Source: Aotearoamyces nothofagi
Lineage: Eukaryota; Ascomycota; Leotiomycetes; Leotiales; Tympanidaceae
Length of the DNA: 64,000 bases
Direction of reading: 5' to 3'
Assembly (NCBI GenBank): GCA_015345905.1
Contig: JADDTR010000017.1
Location: 186,001-250,000 of the forward strand
Shown here: positions 32,872 through 45,842 of the stretch, one piece after another
How positions within the stretch are numbered: position 1 is the stretch's first letter
Layout of the letters: each line of letters opens with the position of its first letter
Made by a program: the position numbers and the translations under genes
Notes under the pieces: generated by a model
Seen by the model: the letters and a program-made list of their open reading frames with translations, nothing else
The model's database searches: none
What the model was told of the DNA's origin: nothing

Positions 32872-35787
32872 TTAAATATTGACGCCATGGCCTCTGCCGT
32901 CTGTCTGCGCCTTCTGAAATTGGTAGAGCAGCCCGAGAACTCCTCCTGCATTGCCGCCAGCAAGCTCCTCTTCGTCCTCTGCTGCGCTGAAGGCAGCTCG
33001 TGTAGGTGATGTTTCCCAGCGAGATTCATCAAGCCCACCTATATCCCCACGCAGGCCTGACGATGCGCCGCCTTCTCTTTGGGGCGATGCTACTTGTCCT
33101 TCCTCTTCATCATCCTCGTTAGGGTACTCGATGATATTTCCAGAAGCCTGATATCTTGAGCGAGAAGCAGGCCCATGTATGCTTTTACCACCACCAAAGC
33201 CCGACATAGAGGGTTGGTGATGTGGATCTAGTAGCATTGAAGGCATGGGAGAAGCATGAGCACCGCTAGGTGCAAAGCGTGGTGTACGTGCTGGAAAGAT
33301 GCCCGTACCAGGCGCTCGGCTTCTAGGGCGTTCGCCCCGGCTTGTGCGTGACGCGTGCATGTCCGCTGCTAGTGTTGAAGACATTAGACCCGGGAATGGG
33401 GGTGGCGGGTGGAACTGCGTTCTAATTCCAGGAGGTACATGACCAGGAATTCCGGTTTTGGGACTGGTGGCGTAATTGTCTAAGAACCCATAATACGAAG
33501 CAGCCATCTTTCCATGCTTTGTTGAGTAATAGTCATCCCTTAATCCATCCGCCGCATTGGATGCACCACGCGGCGCAGTGCTTCCGATGCCCTTTTTGAA
33601 GTCAAAGACCGCAAATGAGCAAACATATCCTAAACCGTCAACGTGAACTGTGAATTCCCGAAAGAAATCGATGATACGATCACTACATTTTGGAAGACTG
33701 AACCAAAGGACGAAAGGTGTGAAGATTATGCTCAGTACTTCTTCCAAGAAGATCACGATCTTCATCTGGTAAAGCTCCGAGAATTCTCTTTTGACATCAT
33801 CACTGTGTAGCTGATCCCGCCAGTGATTGGGCATGTAATGAGTGTAATCAATAACATTTCGTAAGGCATACTCTGGATCAAATACGAGATTGTCCGGCGG
33901 AATGGCGCCGTGTGCAACAGCCCACAGTGTTCCCATCACTCCAAGATAAAACAGGACCGTTCTATCTTTGGTGATTTCAAATCCCAAGAATAGCTCAGGG
34001 TCAATCACAGATGCAAGCGCAAGGACAGAGACAATTGCGCCTGCAATAAAGGCGATAAATCTTGCGATTTGTTCCATCTTGACCTTTGGAAATTGCTCCA
34101 CGTACCGCGAGGCAAAAGGGTATGACATGTTGATGCGATTGTCAAATAGATGCTGAAGTTCATTAAATTCTCGAAACTTCCACTCTGCAAGAGGCGTGTA
34201 TTGACGAGAGCCTAGGGCAGATGGGTTCTTTTGGTATTCCTATTCCGTTGTTAATATACGCTGTAAATATTTGGTAGATAGTTCTTACGTTGAAGTATTT
34301 AAAAAAGTATACGATCAGTAGGTAGACCACAATAACAGGAGCGCAGATCACATTCATAAAGCCAGCGAACAAAAATCTACTTCGAAGGGCATCGCTGAGT
34401 TGGCGCCGTTTTGTATCCTTTAGCACCAGTTGCTGAATCTGACCATCAGGGGTGAAAATAAAATCTAGGACGCAATAGTGAAGGTTCCATTCGATGGTCC
34501 TCGAGAAGATCTGGCGGTTTCTCAAGAAAGGAATAGGCAGCGTTAAATCCAATATTTCTTTGTTAAAGAGAGCGATGAGATAGTTCTCTTTCCGCATTAG
34601 CCTATTAGCAATATCGTGTGCGTCCATTCGCTGCTTAGACTGGCTATTCTGTGGTCCCATAATATAGCGTTGTAGCCCTGGAGCAACTTTCTCTGCAGTA
34701 ATGGGATTTGCATCCCGTAGCGCCATGAGTCGCGCGACAATTTCTTGCCATGAAATCGTCTGCATATCGCTATCCGGGATATTGAGAAGGTGCAGATAGA
34801 AATCGTGCATTCTTTTTAGGCGGCGAATATCAACAATGTCTTGGAAAAATTTATAGATAATGTACAGTGTCAGAAGCCAGATCATCAGGTTCGGCATTCC
34901 AGTCATTTTCTGCATACATTGCGGTACCAGAACATCTGACATGGTCTCGCTGTGTCGGAATTTCTCATAATTAACGCACTGGGTGAGGAAGGTGGTGAAA
35001 ACACCCACAAACACAATTGTCCTATCTAATATTAGTCATAGTTACCCAACAAGGACTTCGTTGCTTACGCAAGGTCTATTAATCTTCCAAGACATATACA
35101 CCATATTCCAGCACCACGGTAATATTCATAAACCTCGGCCATAAAATGGTCAAGATTGGTAACATTAACCCAAGTCCACATTGCCTTTTCGCGTGGACTC
35201 CCTCCAAGGATGCCAGGCCTTGGGGTTGATTGTGGGGCCCTTATCTCATCGTCTTGATGTAACCGTTGCTGAGCCTGTGCAGCTTCCCATTGGGCCCGGC
35301 CATGCCTTATAGAAGGGCCAGGCCCAGCACGCGCCTTCATTGTCCTTGTGCGCTGTGTAGCTCTTTGCTGAAGTGGTTGACTAGGCCCCGGTTCACCATC
35401 CTCTTCGATCAACAAAGAAGCAGGAACATCATCATCTCCATCATCTTCTAATAACCTCGGCGACCTAGACATCCACTTCGCTTTACTGTCTTCTGAGGTC
35501 TTTCGATGATCGCGAGTGGTTGGTCTTGACTGCTGTCGTGCCTCCTGTGTTAGGAACGCTGTACTTTCAGTCGTAACTTGGCTCTCGCTTCCATCGAGGA
35601 CATCGGCGTGATCCAACTCGTAGTCATGAAACCCTGTGCCCAGATTTTCCTCGTCAACTGCCATGCCAGCACGTTCTTCGATATCATCTGTGACAGATGA
35701 GCCTTGCCGACCTCGGAGGTCTTCATAAATCGAAGGCGACATGTGGTTCGATGGCAGAAGCCGGGAGAGGAGGTTTGAAGCCATCAT
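32872..35787 (-). CDS. ATG9: Autophagy-related protein 9 (lipid scramblase)
   Basis: Multi-spanning membrane protein on Golgi-derived vesicles that seeds the phagophore. Exons are 35787-35069, 35021-34289 and 34239-32872; 939 residues. The N-terminal 205 residues are disordered and acidic/Gln-rich. The core starts at [32 protein letters not shown], with membrane segments including [68 protein letters not shown] and [12 protein letters not shown]. Family blocks [48 protein letters not shown] and [14 protein letters not shown] are all present. The C-terminal 220 residues are disordered. It is divergent from COG6. Confidence 0.96.
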
Positions 35788-36212
35788 CCTCCAAATAGTG
35801 ATTGTTGTAAGTTGCTAGGGTCCCTTTGACTGCAGCTCGAAACAGCGATTTCCTATCGGTGTGGGCGAACATGCAGCCTGGTCCGAAGGGAGAGCATCTG
35901 AAGGTAGGCAATATGATAATCAAGTATTGGAGCTATACAGCGGGATATCATGGATTCATGTATCACCCATCATGATGCGGAGTGAATATAGTGTCATGAG
36001 ACGATGTTTACTACTGACGTCTTCCGTACGGTAAGGCACGAGGCTACTCCCTTGTTGTGGAGTAAAGAAGGCTAACGATAACAAGCGACGCCCCGCCGGC
36101 CAGTGACATGCAAGCTACCTAGGTACCTTAGGTAAGTAAGGTAGCGAGGCTTCCGATAAAATACAGTATCCTGAAGAATACTTAACTGAATATCATCTCC
36201 ATCACTAAAGCA
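35788..36212. promoter_or_regulatory. Divergent promoter region of ATG9 and COG6
   Basis: 425 bp between the two start codons. It contains CTACCTAGGTACCTTAGGTA at about 36115-36134, a partly palindromic motif seen in related forms in other gaps of the window. Confidence 0.6.
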
Positions 36213-38367
36213 ATGTCGACTGATTATTTCCTTGCAAAGCGCCAATCAGTTCATGATAACTTGGAAATATCACCACTGTCGCCAACTGGTGCATATAGTA
36301 CACCACGATCAAATGCGTTGTCATCAAAAGTCACGAGTGTCCTCTCGGCCTCATATGCGGATCTCGAAATTAGGGATGCCCTCAGCTTGCTAGATCAGCG
36401 AGGAATTGAAAATAGTGCAGAAACTCGTCGTCAGCTACGTTTAGATATCCAGAAGGATGTCATTGAGAGCAATGGCGAAATTCTTGAAGAATTCGGACAC
36501 GTTGCAGAGGTACGTGGCCCTGATGTCGGAGCTTGATAATAGAAATTGACGAACTCTTCAGCAACTGAAACGGATTGGTCTGACCATTGCAAACCTCAAT
36601 CACGGTTTTGATGAGATGAGACGGCACATTACAGCAGCCCACCAGGAAACGGGCCCAGTCCTCGAGGAAGCCTCAGACCTCATATCTCGCAGGATTGACG
36701 TCCAGAGTAAGCAACAGTTACTTGAGGCTTTTAACACCCACTTCATTATGACCGATGATGATATTGCGACGTTAACTTCGACTGCTGAGCCTGTCAATGA
36801 GCAGTTTTTCTTCATTCTTAATAGAGCCAAAAAGATTCAAGTTGACTGCGAGATTCTTCTGGGCACCGAGAACCAACGGCTAGGCCTTGAAATCATGGAG
36901 CAGATATCCAAAAACCTCAATGGAGCTTTTCAGAAGCTGTATAGATGGATTCAGCGTGAGTTCAAGACATTGAACTTGGAAAACCCCCAGATTAACTCAT
37001 CCATTCGACGAGCACTCCGAGTATTGGCTGAAAGGCCATCCTTATTTCAGAATTGCTTAGATTACTTTGCTGAAGCTCGGGAAAGCATATTATCAGATGC
37101 TTTCTATACAGCATTGACAGGCACATTAGTTGGTGGTGAAGAAGACAAGACTATTAAGCCCATTGAACTTGTTGCTCACGATCCTCTTCGGTATGTTGGA
37201 GATATGCTTGCTTGGACACACTCTGCTACAGTCAGTGAGCGGGAAGCCCTTGAGGTACTCTTCATATCGGAAGGCGACGAAATTGCGAAAGGAATTCAGG
37301 CTGGCAGAGATAATGAGCCCTGGAACAAGTATTCCGAGGAAGAAGATGCCGAGTTTGATGGCCATAAAGCTCTGAATGAGTTAGTTGACCGTGACGTTAA
37401 AGGTGTGGCGCGAGTTCTCCGACAGCGTATTGAGCAGGTTATACAAAGCCACGAGGAGACAATCATGGTCTATAAGATCGCGAACCTCCTCAACTTCTAT
37501 CGCACTACCTTTTCAAAGATACTCGGACAAGATTCTGTTCTTCTAGAGACACTTCAGAGTCTAGAGGAGTCAGCTCTTCGGCAATTCCGCGCTCTTATGC
37601 GTGACCACATTGCAGGCCTACAAAGCGAACCGCAGCAACCGCCTGCAGACCTAGGACCTCCAGATTTTTTACAGGATGGTCTAAAGCAATTCACATCAAT
37701 TATGAAGACGTACGAGACATCGTACACGAGCGCAAAAAGTCGAGAAGCAGAATTTCAGCCTATCTTGGTTGACGCCTTCGACCCATACATCCGGGGAACC
37801 GAAGCTATGGCGGAGGAATTAGAAACACCAGCCAACGCCATATTCTCCATAAACTGCTTTCTAGCTGCTAGAACTGCCTTATCCCCGTTTAATTTCACAA
37901 CCGACCGTGCTTCAGCAATGCAAGAGAAGATTGAGCAGCACTCAGTGGACTTGATTCAGTACCAGCATGCATTCCTTTCACAAAGTTCCGGCTTCCAACC
38001 CCTACTCCAAGCTCTAGAACCAGTATCCGGCCAGGTAATAGATGTATCTAAGATCGCGTCTCTAGATGCTTTCCAGCCGCAAGCCTTGATAGATGCAAGT
38101 CAGAGTTTGGACGATTTTCTTCCTTCGGCTCTAATGGATGCGATGGAAAATATCAAGCTATTGCAAAGCACTAAGCTTGCCCGAGAAATCACGGAGGAAG
38201 CTGCGGATAGATTCTGTGAAGATTTCGAACGTGTGGAGGAGCAGCTCGTAGCTGCCGACGAGTTCTTGGAAGGGGCGCAGGGTAGTGGAGACGAGCCGAC
38301 TGATAGGAGAAGCTTGCGGGCATTATTCCCTAGAACAAGTGGAGAGATACGCGTGCTCTTGACGTAG
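36213..38367 (+). CDS. COG6: Conserved oligomeric Golgi complex subunit 6
   Basis: Lobe-B subunit of the COG tether, which captures retrograde vesicles at the Golgi. Exons 36213-36509 and 36562-38367, phase 0; 700 residues, the family's usual size. After a short disordered start come [25 protein letters not shown] and the Cog6 N-terminal coiled coil ([34 protein letters not shown]). Then follow [55 protein letters not shown] and [27 protein letters not shown], all Cog6 signatures. The rest is helical. Divergent from ATG9. Confidence 0.95.
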
Positions 38368-39278
38368 ACAATGTGGTAAAAAATCATACCTAACTTTTGA
38401 CTCGAATATTGCTTGAATTACCACATGATGCAGCCGTTGTTTTCAATAGTTGTGAAGATATCAGCAGACAATACCCGAGCAGAATAGCTGCCAGTGAACC
38501 ATTATAGTCAAAGCTGGAAGGGGCTTGAAAGTAAAGATGTGGCTGGTTTTGATAAGCTATTCAGTGTATAAGCTATTTAGTGAAGATCACGGCGACATTT
38601 TAAACAGAAGACTCCTCCAAAATGCTCGCGTGACATGTCTAGAACGGTCAGCCATTCTTCCAGTTTACCATTCCGGAGTCGCAACGAAGTCATTGTTGGA
38701 GAACAAAGCGTTTCAAGATGTATGCATAGCTTAGAGTTGACATCGGACAGGCGAAGCATTTATTTACACCACAGCTTGCTGGCTATTGGAGAGCGTCTCG
38801 TTGCTCGTTACGACTCGTATCATAAGTACAGTAAGCATCTAAGTGTTGTATCTGTCTTTCCAGTGATGAACGAACAAGCCTTTAACCAGCGAGGCCGAAT
38901 CGTGTAGCCACCGACGCAAGGCCAGCTACAGCGGCGGGGATCCCTGCCGCCCTGCGAATACTGCAGTACCCAACGCTACCGCGCCTTCACGCCATAAGCT
39001 CAGCGCCTGCAAGTCACGAATGCCAAACCCTTCAAGTTAACACATCGGTCCTCGCATTCCTCGCAATGATATTTACTTGCATAGCGAGTCTTATCTAGGT
39101 AGCGCAGTGACTCTTCCCGCCGAAACATCGTGCGTTCGCCAAGTACCAGGAAAGAAAGATCTTAGCTCCGACGTCATTTCTTAAGGCTGTGCGACTGCCC
39201 TCCACGATACGAAGACAACTAGACTGCAACCCACGAATCGGAAATTCATGGGCCAGCAACTCTCTCTCAACAGTAGCC
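38368..39278. other. Intergenic, nothing recognised
   Basis: COG6 3' flank and promoter of the AAA ATPase gene. Short frames without domains; no repeat or RNA gene seen. Confidence 0.5.
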
Positions 39279-42056
39279 ATGATGCGGAACAAGACCTCTT
39301 CGTCGCTGCAGAAGACATACGATGAGTGTTACTTGATATGCTCTACAGCGGTATACTTTGAAGGCCAGGTACGATATATAAAGCCTTGCCTTGTTTGGAG
39401 TCGTGCCAGCAACGACGCGTGCCTTGACCTGAAACTTAGTTGCTGACCACTTCATTAATCCAGGGGAATGAAGCAGAGGCTTTGCGATCATGGCGCTCGG
39501 CGCTCGATCAAATATATTACCACAATGCCTATCGAGTGCCAGCTGGGTATAGGCCTCGATCGGAGACCGAGAAAGCGTTACAGGACAGCCTAAGGGATAT
39601 GGAGATGCAATGCAAGGAACGTGTAGATCTGCTAGAGGCTTTGAAGCAATCACGGCAAGAGAAGATAGAGAGTGACGAAGCAAATGGCATTGCTCATGTT
39701 CCTACGCCGCCAATTACCAGCGGGAAGCTCACCAAATCTACTGTAAAGACACCGCGGCAATCTTCTGAGTCTGATAGAGAGGATAAAGGCTGGATCGGAG
39801 ATGGCACAATACCAGCAGCCAGCTACCCTGATTTGTCTCGTCTAGGTCCTCCGTTACCACAACGGCCGGCTTACCTAGCTAAAAACAGTTCAGAACGAGC
39901 TGTTGTTGGACGTAACGTGTCGAGTTCCTCAGTGAACGTATTATCAGGCTCAAGATTGACACCTACTTCAAGTGTCGGCCTTGCGCCACCGACGAAGAAG
40001 TCACGAAGCCCAAGTCCTGAGAAAGGACGCAGTATGCTCACTACTCTGAGATCTGGAAAGGGAGAAAAGAAGTCATCTTCAAGATCGCCTCGTGTATCAG
40101 GGTACAAGATAGCTGAAAACCCTATAACCAATAAAGCAGCAACTTTAGCATGGAATACATCCTCGAATAAGACTGGTAAAGACAGGCTCGGGCGCAGCTT
40201 TGAAGAGCACAGTACCTCGACTTTAGATACGGTCCGCAAAGGGAATTCCGAACGGCCAAGTTCCTCTCATAGGGACGTACATTATGACAACCACACTAGG
40301 ACTTTGGTTAATGACGAAACCAAGCCAGGTAGTCCAGTGGACTTCCTCACTGGGAAAGGCGACTTGTACAATATTTCAGGTCGTGGTAATAGCTATCCTT
40401 TCCCGCCGACTGATCCCGGCCAACCAGGTGCTGTGTCCGGCTCAATGCTGAAGCCCTCATCAATAAACGATCTCATCGATTTAGACCTTGCAACGCCACT
40501 ATCAGATACAGAAGTTAATAGGCTGAGGGGACAGAATACACCGGCCCCACAGCACAAACATTCAAAGTTCGAGCCCGTTTCATATCCAACATATCTTAAG
40601 GAATACCCTGAGACGACCGCGAAAAAGAATGATGCTGAGAGTCGGTCTGTCTTACCAATACGGCGGAGATCACCTGTGAAAGCACGCGCTGCTGGAGAAG
40701 AGAAAGCTACATCGTCTAAACTTTCTAGAAAACCCCTAGCAAACGTTTCGTCACCAAGACATCGTGATAGGCACACTGGCCGAGATGATACACGCCGAGT
40801 TCAACGCGGAGAAGGAAATAACACAGTTAACGATTTTACGTTTTCACAAAGCCCAGACGACGATACAAACGAAAGTGATGAACCTATCCCCAAATCGAAG
40901 AAACAGCCTACAAAGCAGAAGCAGAAGGAGGAGCTCGTTTTAGCAGATCCTACTCCTTCAACGTCTGATGAATCAGACCCAGCAGAAAAGTCAACTAAGA
41001 GTGCGTGGGATGGTAAAGTGGCCTACCTAATGAAACATCTTCCTAAAGGCGTTGACGAGGGTGCTGCGAAGCAGATCTTCAACGAGATCGTAGTCAAGGG
41101 TGATGAGGTGCATTGGGAAGATGTTGCTGGTTTAGAAGTTGCCAAAAATGCACTCAAGGAAGCTGTGGTATATCCCTTTTTAAGACCAGACCTATTCATG
41201 GGTTTACGGGAACCGGCTCGAGGCATGCTACTCTTTGGACCGCCCGGGACTGGCAAAACGATGTTGGCACGAGCTGTGGCCACAGAATCACGGTCCACGT
41301 TCTTCTCCATCTCAGCTAGTAGCCTCACAAGTAAATACTTGGGTGAGTCCGAAAAGCTCGTCCGGGCACTTTTCTCATTAGCAAAGGCACTGGCACCTTC
41401 CATCATTTTTGTAGACGAAATTGATTCTTTGCTGTCTTCACGGTCTGGATCTGGAGAGAACGAAGCTACAAGACGCATTAAGACGGAGTTTCTCATCCAA
41501 TGGAGTGACCTTCAACGAGCAGCTGCAGGTAGGGAGCAGAGTGAGAAAGACAAAGAAAGAGGCGATGCAAGCCGAGTTCTTGTACTTGCAGCAACAAATC
41601 TACCTTGGGCAATTGACGAGGCTGCTAGGCGTCGTTTTGTTAGGCGGCAGTATATCCCTCTCCCGGAGGGCGAAACGAGAGCTCTGCAATTACGAACCTT
41701 GTTGGGACACCAGAAGCACAGCTTAGATGAACAGGATATCCAGAGATTGGTTGCGCTGACTGATGGTAAGCTCTTCTTCGTTCTTCAAAATCCAATGGGC
41801 AAGAGTAAGCCCACTTGCATACTAATTTGACATAGGCTTCTCCGGCTCAGATATCACTGCGCTTGCTAAAGACGCTGCTATGGGACCCCTCCGCTCTTTA
41901 GGAGAAGCACTTCTGCATATGTCGATGGACGACATCCGTCCAATCCAGTTCAAAGACTTCCAGGCTAGTTTGATCAATATCAGACCGAGCGTTAGCAAGC
42001 AAGGTCTCAAACAGTTCGAGGACTGGGCTAAAGAGTTCGGTGAAAGGGGCGGGTAG
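39279..42056 (+). CDS. SAP1: AAA ATPase of the Sap1/Yta6 (spastin-like) group
   Basis: Meiotic-clade AAA protein related to spastin, fidgetin and Vps4. Exons 39279-39368, 39464-41765 and 41836-42056; 870 residues. Residues 1-80 look like a MIT-type helical bundle ([46 protein letters not shown]), formed only after splicing. A disordered Ser/Arg/Lys-rich linker spans about 110-530. The ATPase starts at [20 protein letters not shown]: Walker A GPPGTGKT at 622, pore loop [15 protein letters not shown], Walker [15 protein letters not shown] at 677, and arginine fingers in [17 protein letters not shown]. The end, [19 protein letters not shown] plus a C-terminal helix, is meiotic-clade. Role in yeast is poorly defined; a microtubule or membrane remodelling role is inference. 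Confidence 0.9.
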
Positions 42057-42253
42057 AATATGTTCGGCGAATCATGACTTAGGGGGCGTAGCATTTCGGT
42101 TGGAGGGTTGGAACATGAGCACAGTTACAATGCCTATGTAGTATGTATATCAATATGATACAGTCTATAATTTACACGCTAGTCGTATCATGCTGTAGAT
42201 CCATAAACGCCTTTCAATGCTAAAGGACCCGCTTCGATCGTGCCTCATCTCCG

Positions 42254-42700
42254 TCATGCTACAGTTGCAGGTTCCAAATCTTCCTCAACCATAGCGCCCT
42301 TCCCCCTCCTAGCATCCTTCTCCGCTTTCCTCCTTGCCCGCTCCTCCAAACGCTCCTCCTCAGTGGGCACTGGCGGTCTCTCCTCAATCGATGGCCCAAA
42401 CGGTGCAATTATGCTCGATACAACATGATGGACATGTTTCGAGGTACGCCATCCAGGCTGAATAGCGATTATGTCGCCCAGGCGAAGAGACGATCGCGGG
42501 TCATGGACCAAGAGATGAGTTGTACGACTGAAGTGCTAAATTAAGGGTCATGTCAATCCTGCACCTTCGAAGATTGTCATAACGCATACCTTTCTAATAT
42601 GATTATTCCATTGCTGAGCTCCAATCCGTACTTTGACGGTCTTTTGCATGAGGCCGGCGGAGACTACCACTGCATTGATGCTGCGCTGAGTGGTCGCCAT
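42254..42700 (-). CDS. MRPS17: Mitochondrial small ribosomal subunit protein uS17m
   Basis: Binds 15S-type rRNA in the mitoribosome small subunit. Exons 42700-42590 and 42535-42254; 130 residues. The OB-fold core is SINAVVVSAGLMQKTVKVRIGAQQWNNHIRK, then across the splice HFSRTTHLLVHDPRSSLRLGDIIAIQPGWRTSKHVHHVV. AGLMQKTVKV and the R-LGD-I/V motif are classic S17. The C-terminal 45 residues are a charged fungal extension (EERLEERARRKAEKDARR). It lies tail-to-tail with the AAA ATPase gene (197 bp). Confidence 0.93.
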
Positions 42701-43438
42701 CAGAAGAAGCCGTGCGCCAATCGCGCAGATCTAAGAGAGGAGAGGATGCGTAACTGGTGACGAGTTGAAGGTCTTGGGCAATGGCTGAGCTCGTTCTAGG
42801 AAACGGTACTTGCTTTGAGCTCTTCGCGGTCTCCCGGGCGGTATACAGCGGGATTTCGGCTCGTGTTTGCGTTGTTTGCTTTGATTGGGCAGCGGAGCGG
42901 ATGTGTAGAACTATATGGACGAAGATAACACATTAAGTTGAAGAGAGAACTCTAATGATTCGGGTTCTAAATAATTTCCAGCTGCTTCTATAGTCTTCGG
43001 GCTTACTTCATACAGTGTAATAGTCCAGTAGATTAATCGTAGAACAGTATTTCGTTCTCTATCAGATATTAGAACTAATTCTAATGATTGCTCAGTAACC
43101 TTTCTTGATTCTTCTTACTTTACTTAGTAGGAATGAGGACACAGTCTTGAGAATAAACGCAAAAGCCACCGTTAACTGGCAGGAGCATTTTGGCCATTTA
43201 TATGCAGTTGTACCGAACATCGTGTGTTGTTACTTGGGAAAGTTGACGTGTCGTTTTGGTAAGTTTGGCCCTCCGTAGCGGAGCGGGGCGGGCCGGCGGG
43301 CAGTGACAGTGAGATCGAGTTGTCTCAAAAGAGAAGGGACCACATGACCCAGGTATATTTTGCTTTCGAGTGACAAGTTATGTTATGATTCTTCAAAAAT
43401 TCTCGAGAAACATCTCAAGAAACATCTCAACCGCCGCA
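42701..43438. other. Divergent promoter region of MRPS17 and NIF3
   Basis: 738 bp, partly AT-rich, with a GC-rich patch around 43272-43305. No gene or clear binding site recognised. Confidence 0.5.
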
Positions 43439-44639
43439 ATGAGGACGCCCAAGTCATCAGCCTTCACGCAGGTGGTGGTAGGAGCTGTTAGGAAGATGTG
43501 CGTGCATTCTGTTTCTTAGAATGAATAAAGCATGCTTACACCGTCCTGTTTAGGTATCCCGAGAAGCTTGCAGACAGCAGTTTCGACAACACCGGATGTA
43601 AGTTCAATTTTAGGGACCTCTTCCCTTGTTGCTGTTATATCTAATTCGTTCTACTTGGTAGTACTGCTTGAGGCTCCTCCGAAAGCTGGGTTGAACAACT
43701 CTGTTCTTCTCACTGTTGATCTCACAAAAGCAGTCGCCGATGAGGCAATTGCCAGGAAGGACTCTGTCGTTATTGCGTACCGTAAGTCACAGCCTTGGAC
43801 ATTCTATTCTGTCAAGCTGATCCATCTAAGATCCCATCATTTTCCGAGGCATTAAAGCTCTGACCTTAGCAAATTCTCAGCAAAACTCGTTGTTAAGACT
43901 TGCTCAGGAAGGTATCAGCGTTTATAGTCCTCACACAGCTATGGATGCTGCCCCGGGTGGTATTAATGATTGGTTGGCTGATGTGGTCACTGGCAAGGAT
44001 GCCGAGGGGGCTTTTGATATGTCGGACACCAATATCGTCCCCGTTTCAGAGCCTAACACTGATCAGACGTATAGGAAGGACTTCACTGCAGCAATTCATG
44101 AACGCAAAGTCATTACTCCTGTCAAAGATGTTGTGGGCTTTGAGGAGGCCGGCTATGGGCGTATTGTCAAGTTTCATGGGCCTCAAAAGCTCGGCAGAAT
44201 AGTTCAACGCATCAGCAACGGTCTCGGCCCATTAGCAGGACTAGCTGTGGCTACGCCGCAATCCGTTCCTGCTGGTTCCAAGTCTGACATGGAAATATAT
44301 TCGGTGGGCATTTGTGCTGGCTCAGGAGGGTCCATGCTTAATGACCTCGACGTGGATCTTCTGTTTACTGGTGAATTAAGCCACCATGAGGCATTGGCTG
44401 CGATTGAGCAGGGGAAGGCTGTCATTACTGCTTTCCACAGTAACACGGAGAGGATATTCTTGAAAGAGAGAATGCAGGATGCACTCATCACCATGATACA
44501 TGATGAGATCGCCAGCTGGTCTAAAGAGCTCCGCGAAGATGATTTAGAGACTCTAGGTCCAGGAGAAGTGGAGGTGACTGTCAGCGCAGTCGATCGAGAT
44601 CCTTTCGAAATTATTGTTACAGGCCAGACGAAATGGTAG
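43439..44639 (+). CDS. NIF3: NIF3 family protein (NGG1-interacting factor 3-like)
   Basis: Member of the Nif3/DUF34 (YbgI/YqfO) family, a metal-binding fold whose biochemical role is still debated. Four exons: 43439-43497, 43554-43597, 43662-43781 and 43831-44639; the two inner exons are 44 and 120 nt. Product 343 residues. Splicing gives YPEKLADSSFDNTGLLLEAP, the family N-terminus, then SVVIAYHPIIFRGIKALT with the first metal-ligand His, SVYSPHTAMDAAPGGINDWLAD with the second, CAGSGGSMLNDLDVDLLFTGELSHHEAL, and AFHSNTER near the C-terminus, where usual family members have GHxxTE. Donor of intron 1 is the less common GTGCGT. Confidence 0.93.
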
Positions 44640-44898
44640 ATAGGAAGTCTTATGGACTTAGGTTTACTTCTGCGAAACCTATCAATATCGACTGTTATAA
44701 AATAATGGCTAAGGATGGTCTGGGGAGTTGGAGTGTATACCATTAGGAAGATGCTACTGAAGGCTAGCTTCTTCCATTTTCGCACGGCTGGTTGTTGGCC
44801 TCTTGCCTCTAGGTATTACTTAGTTTAGTGGCATGAAAAGCATGATCAGTCACCATACCCACATCCACTAGATATGTGCAAGAGCGATGTAGCATCCG

Positions 44899-45842
44899 TT
44901 ATTTTCTAGCCTTAATATTGACCCAACTCTTCGCATTCGGAGGCTCTCCCCGCAATGCCGATTCACCATCGTCTATACAATCCTGAACATCAACACCTCC
45001 TTGTTTTTGGCTCTTCCATTTTCGTAGTAATCTCAAAGGATTCTCCCACTCCCGCCTAGCCTCCTCCTCCTTCCCTTCTGCCACAAGCTGTCGTAACCGT
45101 TCTGGTGTATCTAGTGCTTCCCTCGCCAAGTCTCCTAATCGGGATCTCTCTGTAGATTTCAACTTCTCTTCATCCGGTCTCTCAGAATCTCCACGCCGCG
45201 CTGGCATTATAGACTCCCGTAATTCAGACTTTATCCTAGTGGCTTGCTCGTATATATGCGCAATTGCAGGATCTAGCGTAGACGTCATGGGATTTAACGG
45301 ATCCATATTCGCGCGCATTTTCCGTATAGTTTCCGTAGCTGCAATTAGTTTCGAGTAGTTGTCGTAAACAAGGGCTTTCTTCTCTGCATCTAATGCTCTA
45401 ATATCTGACCAGGAATCAATCAGCCTCGTGTCTCACTCCTTATCTAGCCATAGAGTAATTAACCTGTTAGGACTTGCTTATAAGTCTTCAATAACTCCTC
45501 TAAATTCTGTGTCTCGAGCACCTGCTTGACATATGCCTCGCCATCGAAGCCTTCCCTATCCATCTCGCTGTCCTGCACCTCCGAGTTGTCATTGATGCTG
45601 TATTCGCTCCCGGCGTCATCTTTGTCGGCTTTCTGCTTGTCTTTCTTGAGGTTATAGTATTCTCGTAATGCGGTCCGGTTTCGTCGTGGTTGGGGCACGG
45701 AACCGCGAGATGGCGATGCACTTTCAGAGCGTGTGTTGCGCGGGCTATCTATGCTGGGCCGCGAGGAGGTGGTCGGTGTCGTAAGGAGCGGGAGCCGTCG
45801 ACCGGTGACGGAACTCTCGCGGGGGGATGCGATTGTAGACAT
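44899..45842 (-). CDS. VPS51: GARP complex subunit Vps51
   Basis: Small subunit of the Golgi-associated retrograde protein tether, which brings endosome-derived vesicles to the trans-Golgi. Exons 45842-45464 and 45404-44899; 294 residues. The hallmark is RTALREYYNLKKDK followed, after an acidic linker, by FDGEAYVKQVLETQNLEELLKTYKQVLTDIRALDAEKKALVYDNYSKLIAATETIRKMRANM. The remaining C-terminal 130 residues are helical and charged. The N-terminal 55 residues are Ser/Pro/Arg-rich. It is head-to-head with RMI1 (311 bp) and tail-to-tail with NIF3. Confidence 0.93.
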
